Assembly (NCBI GenBank): GCA_946402735.1
Contig: CAMIXH010000005.1
Location: 1 to 45,169, forward strand
DNA length: 45,169 bases
Reading direction: 5' to 3'
Source: an uncultured Mycoplasmatota bacterium
GTDB lineage: Bacteria > Bacillota_I > Bacilli_A > RF39 > UBA660
Below, piece after piece: positions 1 to 10,750 of the stretch; the stretch's first letter is position 1, and each line of letters opens with the position of its first letter. The notes under the pieces are model-generated. The model ran no database searches and was not told where the DNA came from. It saw only the letters and a program-made list of their open reading frames with translations. Both the position numbers and the translations under genes were made by a program.

Positions 1-250
1 CAAGTATTAATGAACATTTCTTTCCATCTGTTTCACAACTTATGAATTTGATTCCGCTATTTGCATTAATATCGCTATTTATTACTCTTGATATTGATGA
101 TGTATACACGATTACATCACTATTCTCATGTACTACTGAATATGCACTTCTTAGTTGTAGTAATGACCCGATTAGGGCTACTAATACTACGCTTACTAGT
201 ACTACACTTACTATCAATTCTATTAATGTAAATCCTTTTTTATTTCTCAT
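1..250 (-). CDS. Prepilin-like protein, N-terminal part (cut by window edge)
   Basis: The reverse complement from 250 reads MRNKKGFTLIELIVSVVLVS and stays open to base 1, so at least 83 residues are visible and the 3' end lies outside the window. A short basic leader (MRNKKG) followed by FTLIE is the class III prepilin signal: a prepilin peptidase would cut after Gly6 and methylate the new Phe, and Glu5 of the mature chain is conserved. About 20 hydrophobic residues follow, then a polar region with two Cys (CETDGKKC). AGGTG lies 7 bases before the ATG. The gene is divided from dnaJ by a terminator. It is probably a pseudopilin or competence-type minor pilin; the subtype cannot be told without the C-terminus. 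A second prepilin lies at 37187-38575 with the same AGGTGAT start region. Confidence 0.85.
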   Translation of the reverse strand, partial: MRNKKGFTLIELIVSVVLVSVVLVALIGSLLQLRSAYSVVHENSDVIVYTSSISRVINSDINANSGIKFISCETDGKKCSLIL

Positions 251-298
251 TATTATCACCTACTATACAAATTAATTTTAGCACAATATATAAATAAA

Positions 299-325
299 AA
301 AAAGTGATATTTTTAATATCACTTA
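299..325 (-). terminator. Intrinsic terminator after dnaJ
   Basis: The minus-strand RNA has stem AGUGAUAUU / AAUAUCACU with a 3-base loop followed by eight U. It overlaps the dnaJ stop codon, a TGA, and ends the hrcA-dnaJ operon. Confidence 0.85.
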
Positions 326-1452
326 TTTAATTTCTTAAATCTTTTAAATTCATCTTCGTCTTCTAAATCAGTCTCTTCTAATTCTTCTAAAATATTCTTT
401 TGTTTTCTAGATAAAGATGTTGGAATAATTAGTTTAAGTACACAATAGAAATCGCCTTTTTTCCATGAATCTGGATTATCAATTCCTTTTCCTTTAATTC
501 TAAGTATATCTCCTGGTTGACTTCCTTCTTTTATCTTTAATTCTACTTCTCCATCCATAGTAGTAATATTTTTCTTACATCCTAAACATAAATCAGTAAT
601 AGTAACAGGAAGTTCAACATAAATATCATTTCCTTTTCTCTTATATAATTCATGATCAGATACTCTAATTTCAATATATAAATCTCCATTAGGTCCACCA
701 TTTATACCTACTTCACCTTTACCTGGTACTCTTAATTGTTCTCCAGTATCAATTCCTGCTGGTATATCAATTGTAATAGTCTTTTTAATTTTAACTTTTC
801 CTTGTCCTTTACAAGTGTTACATTTAGTTTTATATGACTTTCCTTTACCATTACATTCAGGACATGTTGTTCTTGTTTGAATAGTACCTAAAATAGTATT
901 GGTTTGTTTAATAACAGTTCCACTTCCACCACATTCAGAACAAGTACTTTCTCCATGACCACCTTTACCATCACAGTCATCACACTTTTCATAGTATTCA
1001 ATATCAACATCTTTTTTGCATCCTCTAACTGCTTCCATAAAGTCTATTTTCATACCATATAAAGTATCTGCACCTTTTCTTGAACGAGATGAAGAACCTC
1101 TTGATGATCCAAAACCACCAAATCCTCCAAATCCACCAGAGAATAAATCATCAAATATATCACTAAAATCAAAGTTTCCAAATGGATTGCCTTGGAATCC
1201 TCCTCCACCAGCTCCTCCATATGGATTATCAAATGCTGCATGTCCAAATTGATCATATTTCTTTCTATTATCTGGATCAGAAAGACATGCATATGCTTCT
1301 TGTGCTTCTTTAAATTTTTCTGGAGCATCAGGACTCTTATTTATATCTGGGTGAAATTCTTTCGCTTTTTTTCTAAATGCACTTTTTATTTCATCATCAG
1401 TAGCATCTTTTGATACACCTAATACTTCATAATAATCTCTTTTAGTTGCCAT
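319..1452 (-). CDS. dnaJ: Chaperone DnaJ
   Basis: This is the Hsp40 co-chaperone that delivers clients to DnaK and stimulates its ATPase in the cytoplasm. At 377 aa it has the usual full length. The J domain occupies residues 1-70 with HPD at 34-36. A Gly/Phe-rich linker follows at about 75-115, with repeated [10 protein letters not shown]. Four CxxCxGxG zinc repeats come next ([32 protein letters not shown]), then the C-terminal substrate-binding domains. The start overlaps the end of pepF by 11 bases, so the two are translationally coupled. It is the last gene of the CIRCE-controlled operon. The stop is TGA, which supports the standard code. Confidence 0.98.
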   Translation of the reverse strand: MATKRDYYEVLGVSKDATDDEIKSAFRKKAKEFHPDINKSPDAPEKFKEAQEAYACLSDPDNRKKYDQFGHAAFDNPYGGAGGGGFQGNPFGNFDFSDIFDDLFSGGFGGFGGFGSSRGSSSRSRKGADTLYGMKIDFMEAVRGCKKDVDIEYYEKCDDCDGKGGHGESTCSECGGSGTVIKQTNTILGTIQTRTTCPECNGKGKSYKTKCNTCKGQGKVKIKKTITIDIPAGIDTGEQLRVPGKGEVGINGGPNGDLYIEIRVSDHELYKRKGNDIYVELPVTITDLCLGCKKNITTMDGEVELKIKEGSQPGDILRIKGKGIDNPDSWKKGDFYCVLKLIIPTSLSRKQKNILEELEETDLEDEDEFKRFKKLNK

Positions 1453-3223
1453 CTATATCACACCTTTCTAATTGTTTTAATTCTTTTAATTTTTCATTGA
1501 ATATAGAAAATGCTTTCTTTAGTGTTTCTTCATTAGTCAAATCTATATCAATGCTCTTAAGTAAATCAAGTGGAAACATAACTTCACCACTACTTAAGAA
1601 TTTAATATATTTATTTTTAAAATCTTTAGTATGTAATAATCTATCAGCTATTAATAAAGCACTAATAAATCCTGTAGCATATTTATATACATAGAATGAT
1701 GTATAGAAATGAGGTACTCTTGCCCATTCATATTTAATAGTATCATCTACTACTACAGCATTATCATAATACTTTTTATTTAAATCAAAATAAATATCAC
1801 ATAACATATCTTTTGTTAAAGATTCATTATCTTCATATTTTTTATGAACAATATTTTCAAATTCAGAAAACATTACTTGTCTATAAACAGTTGCTTTAAA
1901 TCTATCTAAAAACTCTATTAAATAGTATTCTTTTTCATCTTTATTATTTGTTTTATTATATAAGTATTCACTTAATAATATTTCATTTACTGTTGATGCT
2001 ATTTCTGCTAAGAATATAGGATAGCTTGCATATAAATAATCTTGATTAGAATTACTATAATATGTATGCATAGCATGTCCCATTTCATGTGCAAGTGTAC
2101 TAACACTATCCATAGTGCCATCAAAATTTAGTGAAACATATGGTTCATATCCATATGTACCCCATTGATAAGCTCCGCTTCTCTTTTTATCTTTTGGATA
2201 AACATCAACACACCTATTATTTAATAAATGATTAAACTTATTTAAATAATCTTCTCCTAATGGTTTTAAAGCTTCATTTATTATTTTTTTAGTTTCTTCA
2301 TATGTTACTTTTCTTTCTGGATGTTTGCTTGTATTAACATATAAATCATACATATGAAGTTTATATCCTAAACATTTACCTTTAAAATCATAAAAATCTT
2401 TTAGATATTTTATATTATTACCAGTTACTTTAATTAATGCTTCATATAATGAAGAATTAACATTATCTGGGAATAACATCATATCAAGTACATTATCATA
2501 TTTTCTAATCTTAGATATAGTACAATCCGTTTTTATTTTACCTATATAAAGTGAACTAATAGTATTAATATGATTTGAATAAAACTTATACATTTTATCA
2601 AATACACTCTTTCTTACGTTTCTATTTCTACTAGATAAAAGCATGCCATAATTAGCATGTGTAAGTATAATACTATTACCATCTTCATCTTTTACTTTTC
2701 CAAATGATGAATCAACATTATTAAGTTCATCAAATGTACTTTTAGGTACTCTAGTTATATCACCAATATCACTTAATATTTTTTCTTCTTTTTCACTTAA
2801 TACATGACTTTTATATCTAAAAGTTCTTTCTAACATTAATTCATATTTTTTAAGTTTTTTATTTTCTTTTATATATTTTAAAATTACATCATAATTTGAA
2901 GATAATAATTCTGGAGTAATAAAACTTGTTTTACTAGAAACATCATTTACTGATGATAATACCCTTTCTTTGTATTCTTGGAATTTAACATCAGCCATAT
3001 TATCATAATAGCCTAAAAATGAATAAACATATAATCTTTCAATTAAAAGATCTAGTCTTGTATCTAATTCTAATACTTTTAATAAATTAGAACTATTTTT
3101 AAGAATAATACCTTTATAAGTAATAATTTCTTCTGTTAAATTTTTAACTTCTTCAAATATACTGTTAAATTCTTCTTCAGTTTTAAATATTTTAGTTAAA
3201 TCCCATTTATATTTATTCTCCAT
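1442..3223 (-). CDS. pepF: Oligoendopeptidase F (M3 family)
   Basis: This is a cytoplasmic zinc metallopeptidase that cleaves short peptides. It is 593 aa, normal for PepF. HEMGH at residues 379-383 supplies two zinc ligands and the catalytic Glu; a further Glu ligand is expected about 25 residues later, in the stretch [11 protein letters not shown]. The N-terminal half has the helical PepF layout. It sits between dnaK and dnaJ, which is not the classical gene order. A ribosome site AGGAG lies just before the ATG, and a hairpin (3242-3270) separates it from dnaK. Co-transcription with the chaperones suggests a link to turnover of peptides under heat stress, which is inference. Confidence 0.93.
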   Translation of the reverse strand: MENKYKWDLTKIFKTEEEFNSIFEEVKNLTEEIITYKGIILKNSSNLLKVLELDTRLDLLIERLYVYSFLGYYDNMADVKFQEYKERVLSSVNDVSSKTSFITPELLSSNYDVILKYIKENKKLKKYELMLERTFRYKSHVLSEKEEKILSDIGDITRVPKSTFDELNNVDSSFGKVKDEDGNSIILTHANYGMLLSSRNRNVRKSVFDKMYKFYSNHINTISSLYIGKIKTDCTISKIRKYDNVLDMMLFPDNVNSSLYEALIKVTGNNIKYLKDFYDFKGKCLGYKLHMYDLYVNTSKHPERKVTYEETKKIINEALKPLGEDYLNKFNHLLNNRCVDVYPKDKKRSGAYQWGTYGYEPYVSLNFDGTMDSVSTLAHEMGHAMHTYYSNSNQDYLYASYPIFLAEIASTVNEILLSEYLYNKTNNKDEKEYYLIEFLDRFKATVYRQVMFSEFENIVHKKYEDNESLTKDMLCDIYFDLNKKYYDNAVVVDDTIKYEWARVPHFYTSFYVYKYATGFISALLIADRLLHTKDFKNKYIKFLSSGEVMFPLDLLKSIDIDLTNEETLKKAFSIFNEKLKELKQLERCDIDGN

Positions 3224-3240
3224 ATTATCTCCTATATTAA

Positions 3241-3271
3241 TTAAGGGCTCTTAATATAAAGAGCCCTTTAA
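3241..3271 (-). terminator. Hairpin between dnaK and pepF (weak terminator or processing site)
   Basis: A near-perfect inverted repeat AAGGGCTCTT / AAGAGCCCTT has a 5-6 base loop. On the minus strand only UUAAUUAAU follows, so it is a poor U-tract. It is more likely a partial terminator or an RNA stability element that lowers pepF and dnaJ relative to dnaK. Confidence 0.55.
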
Positions 3272-3280
3272 TCAACTCAA

Positions 3281-5513
<2,233 letters not shown>

Positions 5514-5514
<1 letters not shown>

Positions 5515-6083
5515 TATTTATTTACCTTAACCATTGCTGGTCTTATTAATTTGTCTTTATATTTATAACCTTTCTTTAATACTTCTAAAACAACATTTTC
5601 AGGTTTATTTTCATCATGTTCAGTAAGTACTGCTTCTTCTAGATGTGGATCAAATTCTAATCCTAAACACTCTATTTCTTTTACTTCAAATTTATCAAGT
5701 AAAACTGTTAGACTTGCTAGTATCATTTTAAATCCACTTAAGAATCTACTAACTTCATCTGATAAATCATTATCATCCATCATAATTGCTCTTTCGAAGT
5801 TATCTTTGATTTCTAGAATTTCTTTTATGAAATCTTCTCCTTCATATTGAAGCATTCTGCTTATTTCACTTTGTGTTCTTGTTTTAAAGTTTAAATACTC
5901 AGCTTGTAAACGTATATATTTATCTTCTAATTCTTGATTTCTTGCTCCTAGTATTTGAACCATAGTTTCAGGATCTATACTAGAACCACATCCACTACAA
6001 GATTCACATCCATCAGGACTACATCCTCCAGCAGTTTCAGTTTGTTTTTTTTCTTCTTTTACTTCCTTATTATGTTTTTTCAA
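5514..6083 (-). CDS. grpE: Nucleotide exchange factor GrpE with an N-terminal Cys cluster
   Basis: GrpE releases ADP from DnaK. The long coiled coil (ARNQELEDKYIRLQAEYLNFK) and the C-terminal beta wing (EVLKKGYKYKDKLIRPAMVKV) are clear. I choose a TTG start at 6083, because AAAGGAAAGG lies 8 bases before it and it follows the hrcA TGA by one base; a longer frame runs up to 6110. The protein is then 189 aa. Unusually, the disordered N-terminus carries four Cys at about 21, 26, 29 and 32 in the pattern CX4CX2CX2C (CSPDGCESCSGCG). Typical GrpE N-termini are acidic and lack Cys, so this could bind a metal or sense redox state. Confidence 0.95.
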
Positions 6084-6084
6084 G

Positions 6085-7089
6085 TCATTCACCCTTTCCT
6101 TTAGCTTCAATATGTTCTTTTAAATATTCAAGCATATTAATAACTCTTTCATATTCCATTCTCTTAGGTCCAATAATAGCGATAGTACCTTCTCTACCAT
6201 CAACTTTATATTTTGTTTTAACTACTGTAACACTATCATCTATTTCACTTTCGCTACCAATATATACTTTAACCTCATCATCACTTTCTTCAATTTTACT
6301 CACCATATCTTTGCTTTCAAACTTACTTATAATGTTTTTAACATCATCAACTGTGTTGAACTCTGGTTGTTTTAATATATTAGCTTTACCAGTAAATCTT
6401 ACATCCCTATTAGTTGTGAAATTTGATAAAGCACTATAGAAAGCATTATAAACAACTTCATAATTTTGAATATAATTTCTAATTATAGGCTTAATATCAA
6501 ACTCTAACTTACTAGGTACATCATCTATTGGCGTCCCAGTTAACATTTTATTAAGTATCTCAGTGGTTTTAGATATCTCTTCTGCAGTAACACTTTCTTC
6601 TAGATAAACATTTTTACTTTCTACATGACCAGTATCAGTTATAACTATCGCTATTAATTGTCTATCATTAATAGGTACAACCTCTACTTTTTGTAGTTTA
6701 TTATCACTAGAAGATTTACCTAAAACAACACTAGTGTAATTAGTAATATCACTTATAATTTCAAGACTCTTGCTTATCGCATCATTTAACTCTAATTCCT
6801 TATTGTTAAATATAGTTTGAAGTTTAAGCATATCTTCTCCACTAATCTTTTTAGGTTCCATTAAGTTATCTACATAATATCTATAACCTTCTTCAGATGG
6901 AATCCTTCCTGAAGATATATGAGTTTTCTCTAAGTATCCAGCTTCTTCAAGACTAGCCATATCATTTCTGATAGTAGCAGATGAACATTTAAACTTTTTA
7001 CACAAAGACTTACTACCTACAGGCCTTGCAGATTTTATATATTCTTCTACAATTTCTCTAAGTAAATCTTTTTGTCTACTTCCTAACAT
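6085..7089 (-). CDS. hrcA: Heat-inducible transcription repressor HrcA
   Basis: HrcA represses chaperone genes by binding CIRCE and is activated by GroEL in known systems. The winged-helix N-terminus reads LLREIVEEYIKSARPVGSKS, followed by a recognition helix SSATIRNDMASLEEAG, and the C-terminal GAF-like domain ends with GPKRMEYERVINMLEYL. The open frame extends to 7119, but that extension is the CIRCE operator itself. GGAGG at 7096-7100 is 6 bases from the ATG at 7089 and only 3 from the adjoining ATG at 7092, so I take 7089. The product is then 334 aa. It overlaps neither neighbour and is followed one base later by grpE. Confidence 0.97.
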   Translation of the reverse strand: MLGSRQKDLLREIVEEYIKSARPVGSKSLCKKFKCSSATIRNDMASLEEAGYLEKTHISSGRIPSEEGYRYYVDNLMEPKKISGEDMLKLQTIFNNKELELNDAISKSLEIISDITNYTSVVLGKSSSDNKLQKVEVVPINDRQLIAIVITDTGHVESKNVYLEESVTAEEISKTTEILNKMLTGTPIDDVPSKLEFDIKPIIRNYIQNYEVVYNAFYSALSNFTTNRDVRFTGKANILKQPEFNTVDDVKNIISKFESKDMVSKIEESDDEVKVYIGSESEIDDSVTVVKTKYKVDGREGTIAIIGPKRMEYERVINMLEYLKEHIEAKGKGE

Positions 7090-7102
7090 CATATACCTCC
7101 TT

Positions 7103-7129
7103 TTAGCACTCAAAACCATTTCGTGCTAA
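7103..7129 (-). promoter_or_regulatory. CIRCE operator, downstream copy
   Basis: TTAGCACTC, 9 bases, then TCGTGCTAA on the plus strand. The consensus is TTAGCACTC-N9-GAGTGCTAA, so one arm is perfect and the other differs at two positions. It lies between the -10 box and the hrcA ribosome site. Confidence 0.9.
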
Positions 7130-7133
7130 TATA

Positions 7134-7161
7134 ATTATACTATAAAATTTAGCATTGTCAA
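7134..7161 (-). promoter_or_regulatory. Sigma-A promoter of the hrcA operon
   Basis: On the minus strand TTGACA (7156-7161) and TATAAT (7134-7139) are both perfect consensus, separated by 16 bases. The -35 box lies inside the upstream CIRCE and the start point falls in the downstream CIRCE, so HrcA bound to either would block polymerase. Confidence 0.93.
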
Positions 7162-7175
7162 GCATAGAGTGCTAA
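7149..7175 (-). promoter_or_regulatory. CIRCE operator, upstream copy
   Basis: TTAGCATTG, 9 bases, GAGTGCTAA. The right arm is perfect and the left arm has two differences from consensus. It covers the -35 box of the hrcA promoter. Confidence 0.88.
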
Positions 7176-7189
7176 TTATTTTTGAAATA

Positions 7190-7214
7190 AAAAAGGACTA
7201 TTAATTTAGCCCTT
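7190..7214 (-). terminator. Terminator after the hexapeptide-repeat gene
   Basis: RNA stem AAGGGCU / AGUCCUU (one G-U pair) followed by UUUUUUAUUU. It overlaps the stop codon of the upstream gene and closes the era-recO operon just before the hrcA promoter. Confidence 0.8.
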
Positions 7215-7850
7215 ATTTACTATGTTTTCCATACTCTTAACAATACTATTTTCTTTAATAATTCCTCTTACACTTGTAAGCGGATATACACTACTATCAT
7301 GTAAAATTATAGTACCTGGATTTAATACACTATTGCATCCAATTTCCACATTATCTGCCAAAAATGAACCTACTTTTCTTTGCTTTGTATCATATTTCTT
7401 ATCAATAATTACATTCTTTCCATCACTTCTTAGATTTGATAATATTACTCCTGCTCCTAAGTGTGAATTATATCCCATAATACTATTACCCACATAATTA
7501 AAATGAGGGGCTTTAGCTTCATCAAATAATATAGAATCTTTTATTTCACATGAGTTACCAAGTACACAATTCTTACCTATTATTACATTTCCCCTAATAA
7601 ATGCACAATGTCTTATTTCTGATCCTTCATCTATAATAGCAGGACCATTTATACTAGCACTATCACTTATTTTAGCACTCTTATGAATCCATATATTACC
7701 ATTCATACAAACATAATCTTCATTTAGTGTTTTACCTTTTTCTAAAATAAAGTCTCCTATTTTATTAAGTACTTCATATGGATATTCAAACTTATCAATT
7801 AGTTCATAAGCTATACTATTATTATTAATAAAAATATCTTTGCTTTTCAT
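7206..7850 (-). CDS. Left-handed beta-helix (hexapeptide repeat) protein, GlmU C-terminal-like
   Basis: A 214-aa protein whose middle consists of isoleucine/valine-spaced hexapeptide repeats (for example ISDSASINGPAIIDEGSEIR and IIGKNCVLGNSCEIKDSILF), the signature of trimeric left-handed beta-helix acyltransferases. The motif NYVGNSIMGYNSHLGAG resembles the acetyltransferase half of GlmU, where a Lys/Tyr/Asn-rich loop binds UDP-sugar. No N-terminal nucleotidyltransferase (GxGTRM) is present, so it is not a full GlmU. A sugar-nucleotide acyltransferase, or a catalytically altered UDP-GlcNAc-binding protein, is likely. It starts directly after the recO stop and is the last gene of that operon. 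Confidence 0.8.
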   Translation of the reverse strand: MKSKDIFINNNSIAYELIDKFEYPYEVLNKIGDFILEKGKTLNEDYVCMNGNIWIHKSAKISDSASINGPAIIDEGSEIRHCAFIRGNVIIGKNCVLGNSCEIKDSILFDEAKAPHFNYVGNSIMGYNSHLGAGVILSNLRSDGKNVIIDKKYDTKQRKVGSFLADNVEIGCNSVLNPGTIILHDSSVYPLTSVRGIIKENSIVKSMENIVNKG

Positions 7851-7852
7851 TA

Positions 7853-8581
7853 TTATCCCTCTAACTCTTTAAGCATTCTTTTACTCTTTATATATACTCC
7901 AGAATACTGATCATAATATAAATCTATAATCTCTGAAATCTTTTTACTAACTTCTATATCTATATCTAAATTACTTATTTTAGATATATCTACATAACTA
8001 TATAATCTTAATAATTTTATTACTTTAGGATCTAATAATTCTTCATTAGTTCTATGTGATGCACAAACATATCCACCTTTATCTAAAGATAGTGTTACAA
8101 CTTTAGTACTACCACATACAACACAATTATCTAAGTTTAAATTGATACCTAAATATTCAAGTAATTGAAGTTCTAATATATTAGTTATAATTCTAGTATC
8201 AAAGCCTTCTTCTATTTTAAGAACAGTATTTATTAATAGTGGATATATTTCTTCACTATTGCTTTCTTTATATGCATTATATGCTAGTTCACATATATAA
8301 GTTAAATAACTAACTTTTATAATATCACTTCTAATATTAATAAAATAATTACTAACATCACCATCTATTAGTATAGATAAACCATCTTCTTTATAATACA
8401 TATGAAAAGTACCATAAGCAAATTTTTCACTTATGCTTTTTAACTTACTTTTCAAATTCTTACATCCTTTAGAGACACAACCAATTACTCCATATTCTTT
8501 AGTTAGAATATTAAGTATTTTACTATTCTCTTTAAAAGGAGTAGTATTAACAACAATTCCTTCTACACTTATAATCTTCAT
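7853..8581 (-). CDS. recO: DNA repair protein RecO
   Basis: RecO loads RecA onto SSB-covered single-stranded DNA in the RecFOR pathway. It is 242 aa. The N-terminal OB fold starts as usual for the family (SVEGIVVNTTPFKENSKILNIL), and a helical domain with a zinc-type CVVC pair (CVVCGST, then CASHR) follows. This start fits the family, yet no ribosome site lies next to the ATG: the bases before it read CATTTTACTT. AAAGGA occurs about 40 bases upstream with an 11-bp hairpin in between (8592-8618). The gene belongs to the era cluster, the standard Bacillota order. Confidence 0.95.
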   Translation of the reverse strand: MKIISVEGIVVNTTPFKENSKILNILTKEYGVIGCVSKGCKNLKSKLKSISEKFAYGTFHMYYKEDGLSILIDGDVSNYFINIRSDIIKVSYLTYICELAYNAYKESNSEEIYPLLINTVLKIEEGFDTRIITNILELQLLEYLGINLNLDNCVVCGSTKVVTLSLDKGGYVCASHRTNEELLDPKVIKLLRLYSYVDISKISNLDIDIEVSKKISEIIDLYYDQYSGVYIKSKRMLKELEG

Positions 8582-8591
8582 AAGTAAAATG

Positions 8592-8618
8592 AAAGTATAA
8601 AGATAAACTTTATACTTT
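8592..8618 (-). other. 11-bp perfect hairpin between era and recO
   Basis: AAAGTATAAAG / CTTTATACTTT with a 5-base loop lies between an AAAGGA sequence (8621-8626) and the recO ATG (8581). The minus-strand U-tract is poor. It may be a weak terminator, or may bring the distant ribosome site to within about 12 bases of the start. Confidence 0.7.
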
Positions 8619-8633
8619 TTCCTTTCTTATATA

Positions 8634-9524
8634 TTATTCATCTTGATTTATTAAATAACCTAAATCTTTAATATATTTTTCTTTTTCTCTCCACTTCTTA
8701 ATGGTCTTACAATATAGTTCAAGATATACTTTTTTACCAAGTATTTGTTCCATTTCTATTCTTGCTTCTTGACCTACTATCTTAATCATATTTCCATTAT
8801 GACCAACTATTATTTTTCTTAAAGAATCTCTATCTACAATAATATCTACATATACTTTAGCTAAAGTATCATTTTCTTCAAACCCTATTAATTTACAAGA
8901 TATTGAATGAGGTACTTCATCTTCAGTATGAACAAATATCTTTTCACGAACTATTTCAGATAATCTAAAATCAAGTTCACTAGTAGTTACTTCTCCATTC
9001 ATAAAGTATTTAACACTATCTGGTAAATAATTCTTTAATACTTTAATTAATTTATCAACATTATCATTCTTAAGTGCTGATAATGGTACTACTTCTGCAA
9101 ATTCATATAAATCTTTATATTCATCTATCTTAACAATTAACTCATCATCAGTTAATTTATCTATCTTATTTAAAACTAAGAATACAGGTTTATTTAAATC
9201 AACAAGTTTATCAATAATAAACTTATCACCTTTTCCATAAGGAACACTAGCATCTACTACTAAAAGTACTATATCAACATCATTAATAGAATAATATGCT
9301 TGACTATTTAGTGCTACTCCAAGTTTATCAACAGGTTTATGAATACCAGGAGTATCTACAAATACTATTTGAGTATCTTCATCATTATATATTCCTTGGA
9401 TTAGATTTCTAGTAGTTTGTGGTTTTTCTGATATAATTGCTACTTTTTCTTTTACTATTGAATTAAGAAGAGTACTTTTACCTGTATTAGGTCTACCAAT
9501 AATACTTACAAAACCACTCTTCAT
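8634..9524 (-). CDS. era: GTPase Era
   Basis: Era is an essential GTPase that binds the 3' end of 16S rRNA and matures the small ribosomal subunit. It is 296 aa. G1 is GRPNTGKST, G3 is DTPGIHKP and G4 is NKID. The C-terminal KH domain contains GHNGNMIKIVGQEARIEME. The start codon adjoins the cdd stop with a one-base overlap. The order ybeY-dgkA-cdd-era-recO is the classical arrangement in Bacillota and supports each call in the group. Confidence 0.98.
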   Translation of the reverse strand: MKSGFVSIIGRPNTGKSTLLNSIVKEKVAIISEKPQTTRNLIQGIYNDEDTQIVFVDTPGIHKPVDKLGVALNSQAYYSINDVDIVLLVVDASVPYGKGDKFIIDKLVDLNKPVFLVLNKIDKLTDDELIVKIDEYKDLYEFAEVVPLSALKNDNVDKLIKVLKNYLPDSVKYFMNGEVTTSELDFRLSEIVREKIFVHTEDEVPHSISCKLIGFEENDTLAKVYVDIIVDRDSLRKIIVGHNGNMIKIVGQEARIEMEQILGKKVYLELYCKTIKKWREKEKYIKDLGYLINQDE

Positions 9525-9910
9525 TATTTTAAATCCTCACTATCAAAAGGATATGGACATAATTCTCTTACAGAAAGAGCAATTGTTTCTCCTTTAGGAT
9601 TCATACAAGTTACAATCATGTCTTTATCAAATAATTCTGCAAATACTTGTCTACATTGAAAACAAGGCATACCTATTTTATCATTATCACACATTACATA
9701 TAATTCTTTAAATTCACCTTTTTTATATCCATTACTAACTGCAGACAATATTGCGCTTCTCTCGGCACAAATGCTAGCTCCATATGCAGCATTTTCAACA
9801 TTTACTCCTTTAAACTCAGTTCCATCTTTGCAAACTAAAATAGCTGCAACTCTAAAATGAGAATAAGGTGAATAACTATTATTTAATAACTCTATTAATT
9901 TTTCTCTCAT
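9524..9910 (-). CDS. cdd: Cytidine deaminase
   Basis: It converts cytidine and deoxycytidine to uridine forms in pyrimidine salvage. The 128-aa length is typical of the homotetrameric enzyme. The zinc site is complete: CAERSAI provides Cys and the catalytic Glu, and PCFQC provides the two further Cys. The start SYSPYSHFRVAA region matches the family. It is coupled to era by overlap and follows dgkA by 9 bases with an AGGAGG-like site. Confidence 0.97.
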   Translation of the reverse strand: MREKLIELLNNSYSPYSHFRVAAILVCKDGTEFKGVNVENAAYGASICAERSAILSAVSNGYKKGEFKELYVMCDNDKIGMPCFQCRQVFAELFDKDMIVTCMNPKGETIALSVRELCPYPFDSEDLK

Positions 9911-9919
9911 ATAATCCTC

Positions 9920-10321
9920 CTAAAATATCAAATCTATAATCTTTGGTAAGAATATTATTAAACCTACTACTACTGATGCTACTGCACTTACAAATACAGC
10001 TGCAGCTGCAGTGTCTTTAGCAACCTTAGCTAGTGGATGATATTCTTCAGTAACAAGATCAACTACTGCTTCTACTGAACTATTTACTAGTTCTAAAGAT
10101 AGAACTATTCCAATAGTTAAAGCAAGTAGTGCCCATTCACTAATGCTTACTTTAAATAAAAATCCAGCAATAACAACAAGTAAAGACATACCAACATCAA
10201 ATGCTAAATTTTGTTCATTTCTATAAGCATACTTTAAACCTTTAATTGCATAAGTGAAACTAAGCAAAAACTTTTTTACTCCTTTTTGCTTCTTTCTCTC
10301 ATCTCTTGATATCATATTCAT
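9920..10321 (-). CDS. dgkA: Undecaprenol/diacylglycerol kinase, DgkA family
   Basis: An integral membrane kinase which, in Gram-positive bacteria, rephosphorylates undecaprenol for cell-wall synthesis. It is 133 aa with three hydrophobic segments and a short cytoplasmic N-terminus rich in Lys and Arg. The family signature is seen as ALTIGIVLSLELVNSSVEAVVD, where the Glu and Asn bind metal. The start with GAGGAGG 9 bases upstream overlaps the end of ybeY by 23 bases, which implies coupled translation. Confidence 0.95.
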   Translation of the reverse strand: MNMISRDERKKQKGVKKFLLSFTYAIKGLKYAYRNEQNLAFDVGMSLLVVIAGFLFKVSISEWALLALTIGIVLSLELVNSSVEAVVDLVTEEYHPLAKVAKDTAAAAVFVSAVASVVVGLIIFLPKIIDLIF

Positions 10322-10739
10322 TTAATATTTCCTCCTCAAGAGCTCTCATTACCTTTTTATCCTCTTCCGTCATATGATCATAACCAAGTAAATGTAATAA
10401 ACCATGTACCGCTAAATATGAAAATTCTCTTCTAACACTATGTCCAAATTCACTAGCTTGTTCCTTACATCTTTCATATGAAATATATATTTCGCCTAAG
10501 AATCTAACATTATCATATTTAACATCTTCTACTTCTTCAAAAGCAAAACTTATTACATCAGTAACGGCATCTTTATTTCTATATTCTCTATTAATCTCTC
10601 TAATTCTATTATTATCAACTATAACTATATTAAGTAATGGATTTTTGATTCCTAAATGCTTACAAGCAAAATTAATTACACTATCTAGCTCAGTTGTATC
10701 AATATTCTCGTCTGTTGTATTAAATATATAATCCTTCAT
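10299..10739 (-). CDS. ybeY: Endoribonuclease YbeY
   Basis: A zinc endoribonuclease involved in 16S rRNA 3' maturation and ribosome quality control. The metal-binding motif HGLLHLLGYDH is intact. The frame can be opened at a GTG at 10751, but GGGGG lies 5 bases before the ATG at 10739, which gives the family-typical start MKDYIFN. The product is 146 aa. It lies between the vanZ-like gene and dgkA in one operon. Confidence 0.96.
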   Translation of the reverse strand: MKDYIFNTTDENIDTTELDSVINFACKHLGIKNPLLNIVIVDNNRIREINREYRNKDAVTDVISFAFEEVEDVKYDNVRFLGEIYISYERCKEQASEFGHSVRREFSYLAVHGLLHLLGYDHMTEEDKKVMRALEEEILNEYDIKR

Positions 10740-10750
10740 ATTAACCCCCA

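Noticed and set aside
42-275. Plus-strand 77-aa frame at the left edge
   Set aside because: It is antisense to the prepilin frame, which has a ribosome site and a diagnostic N-terminal motif.
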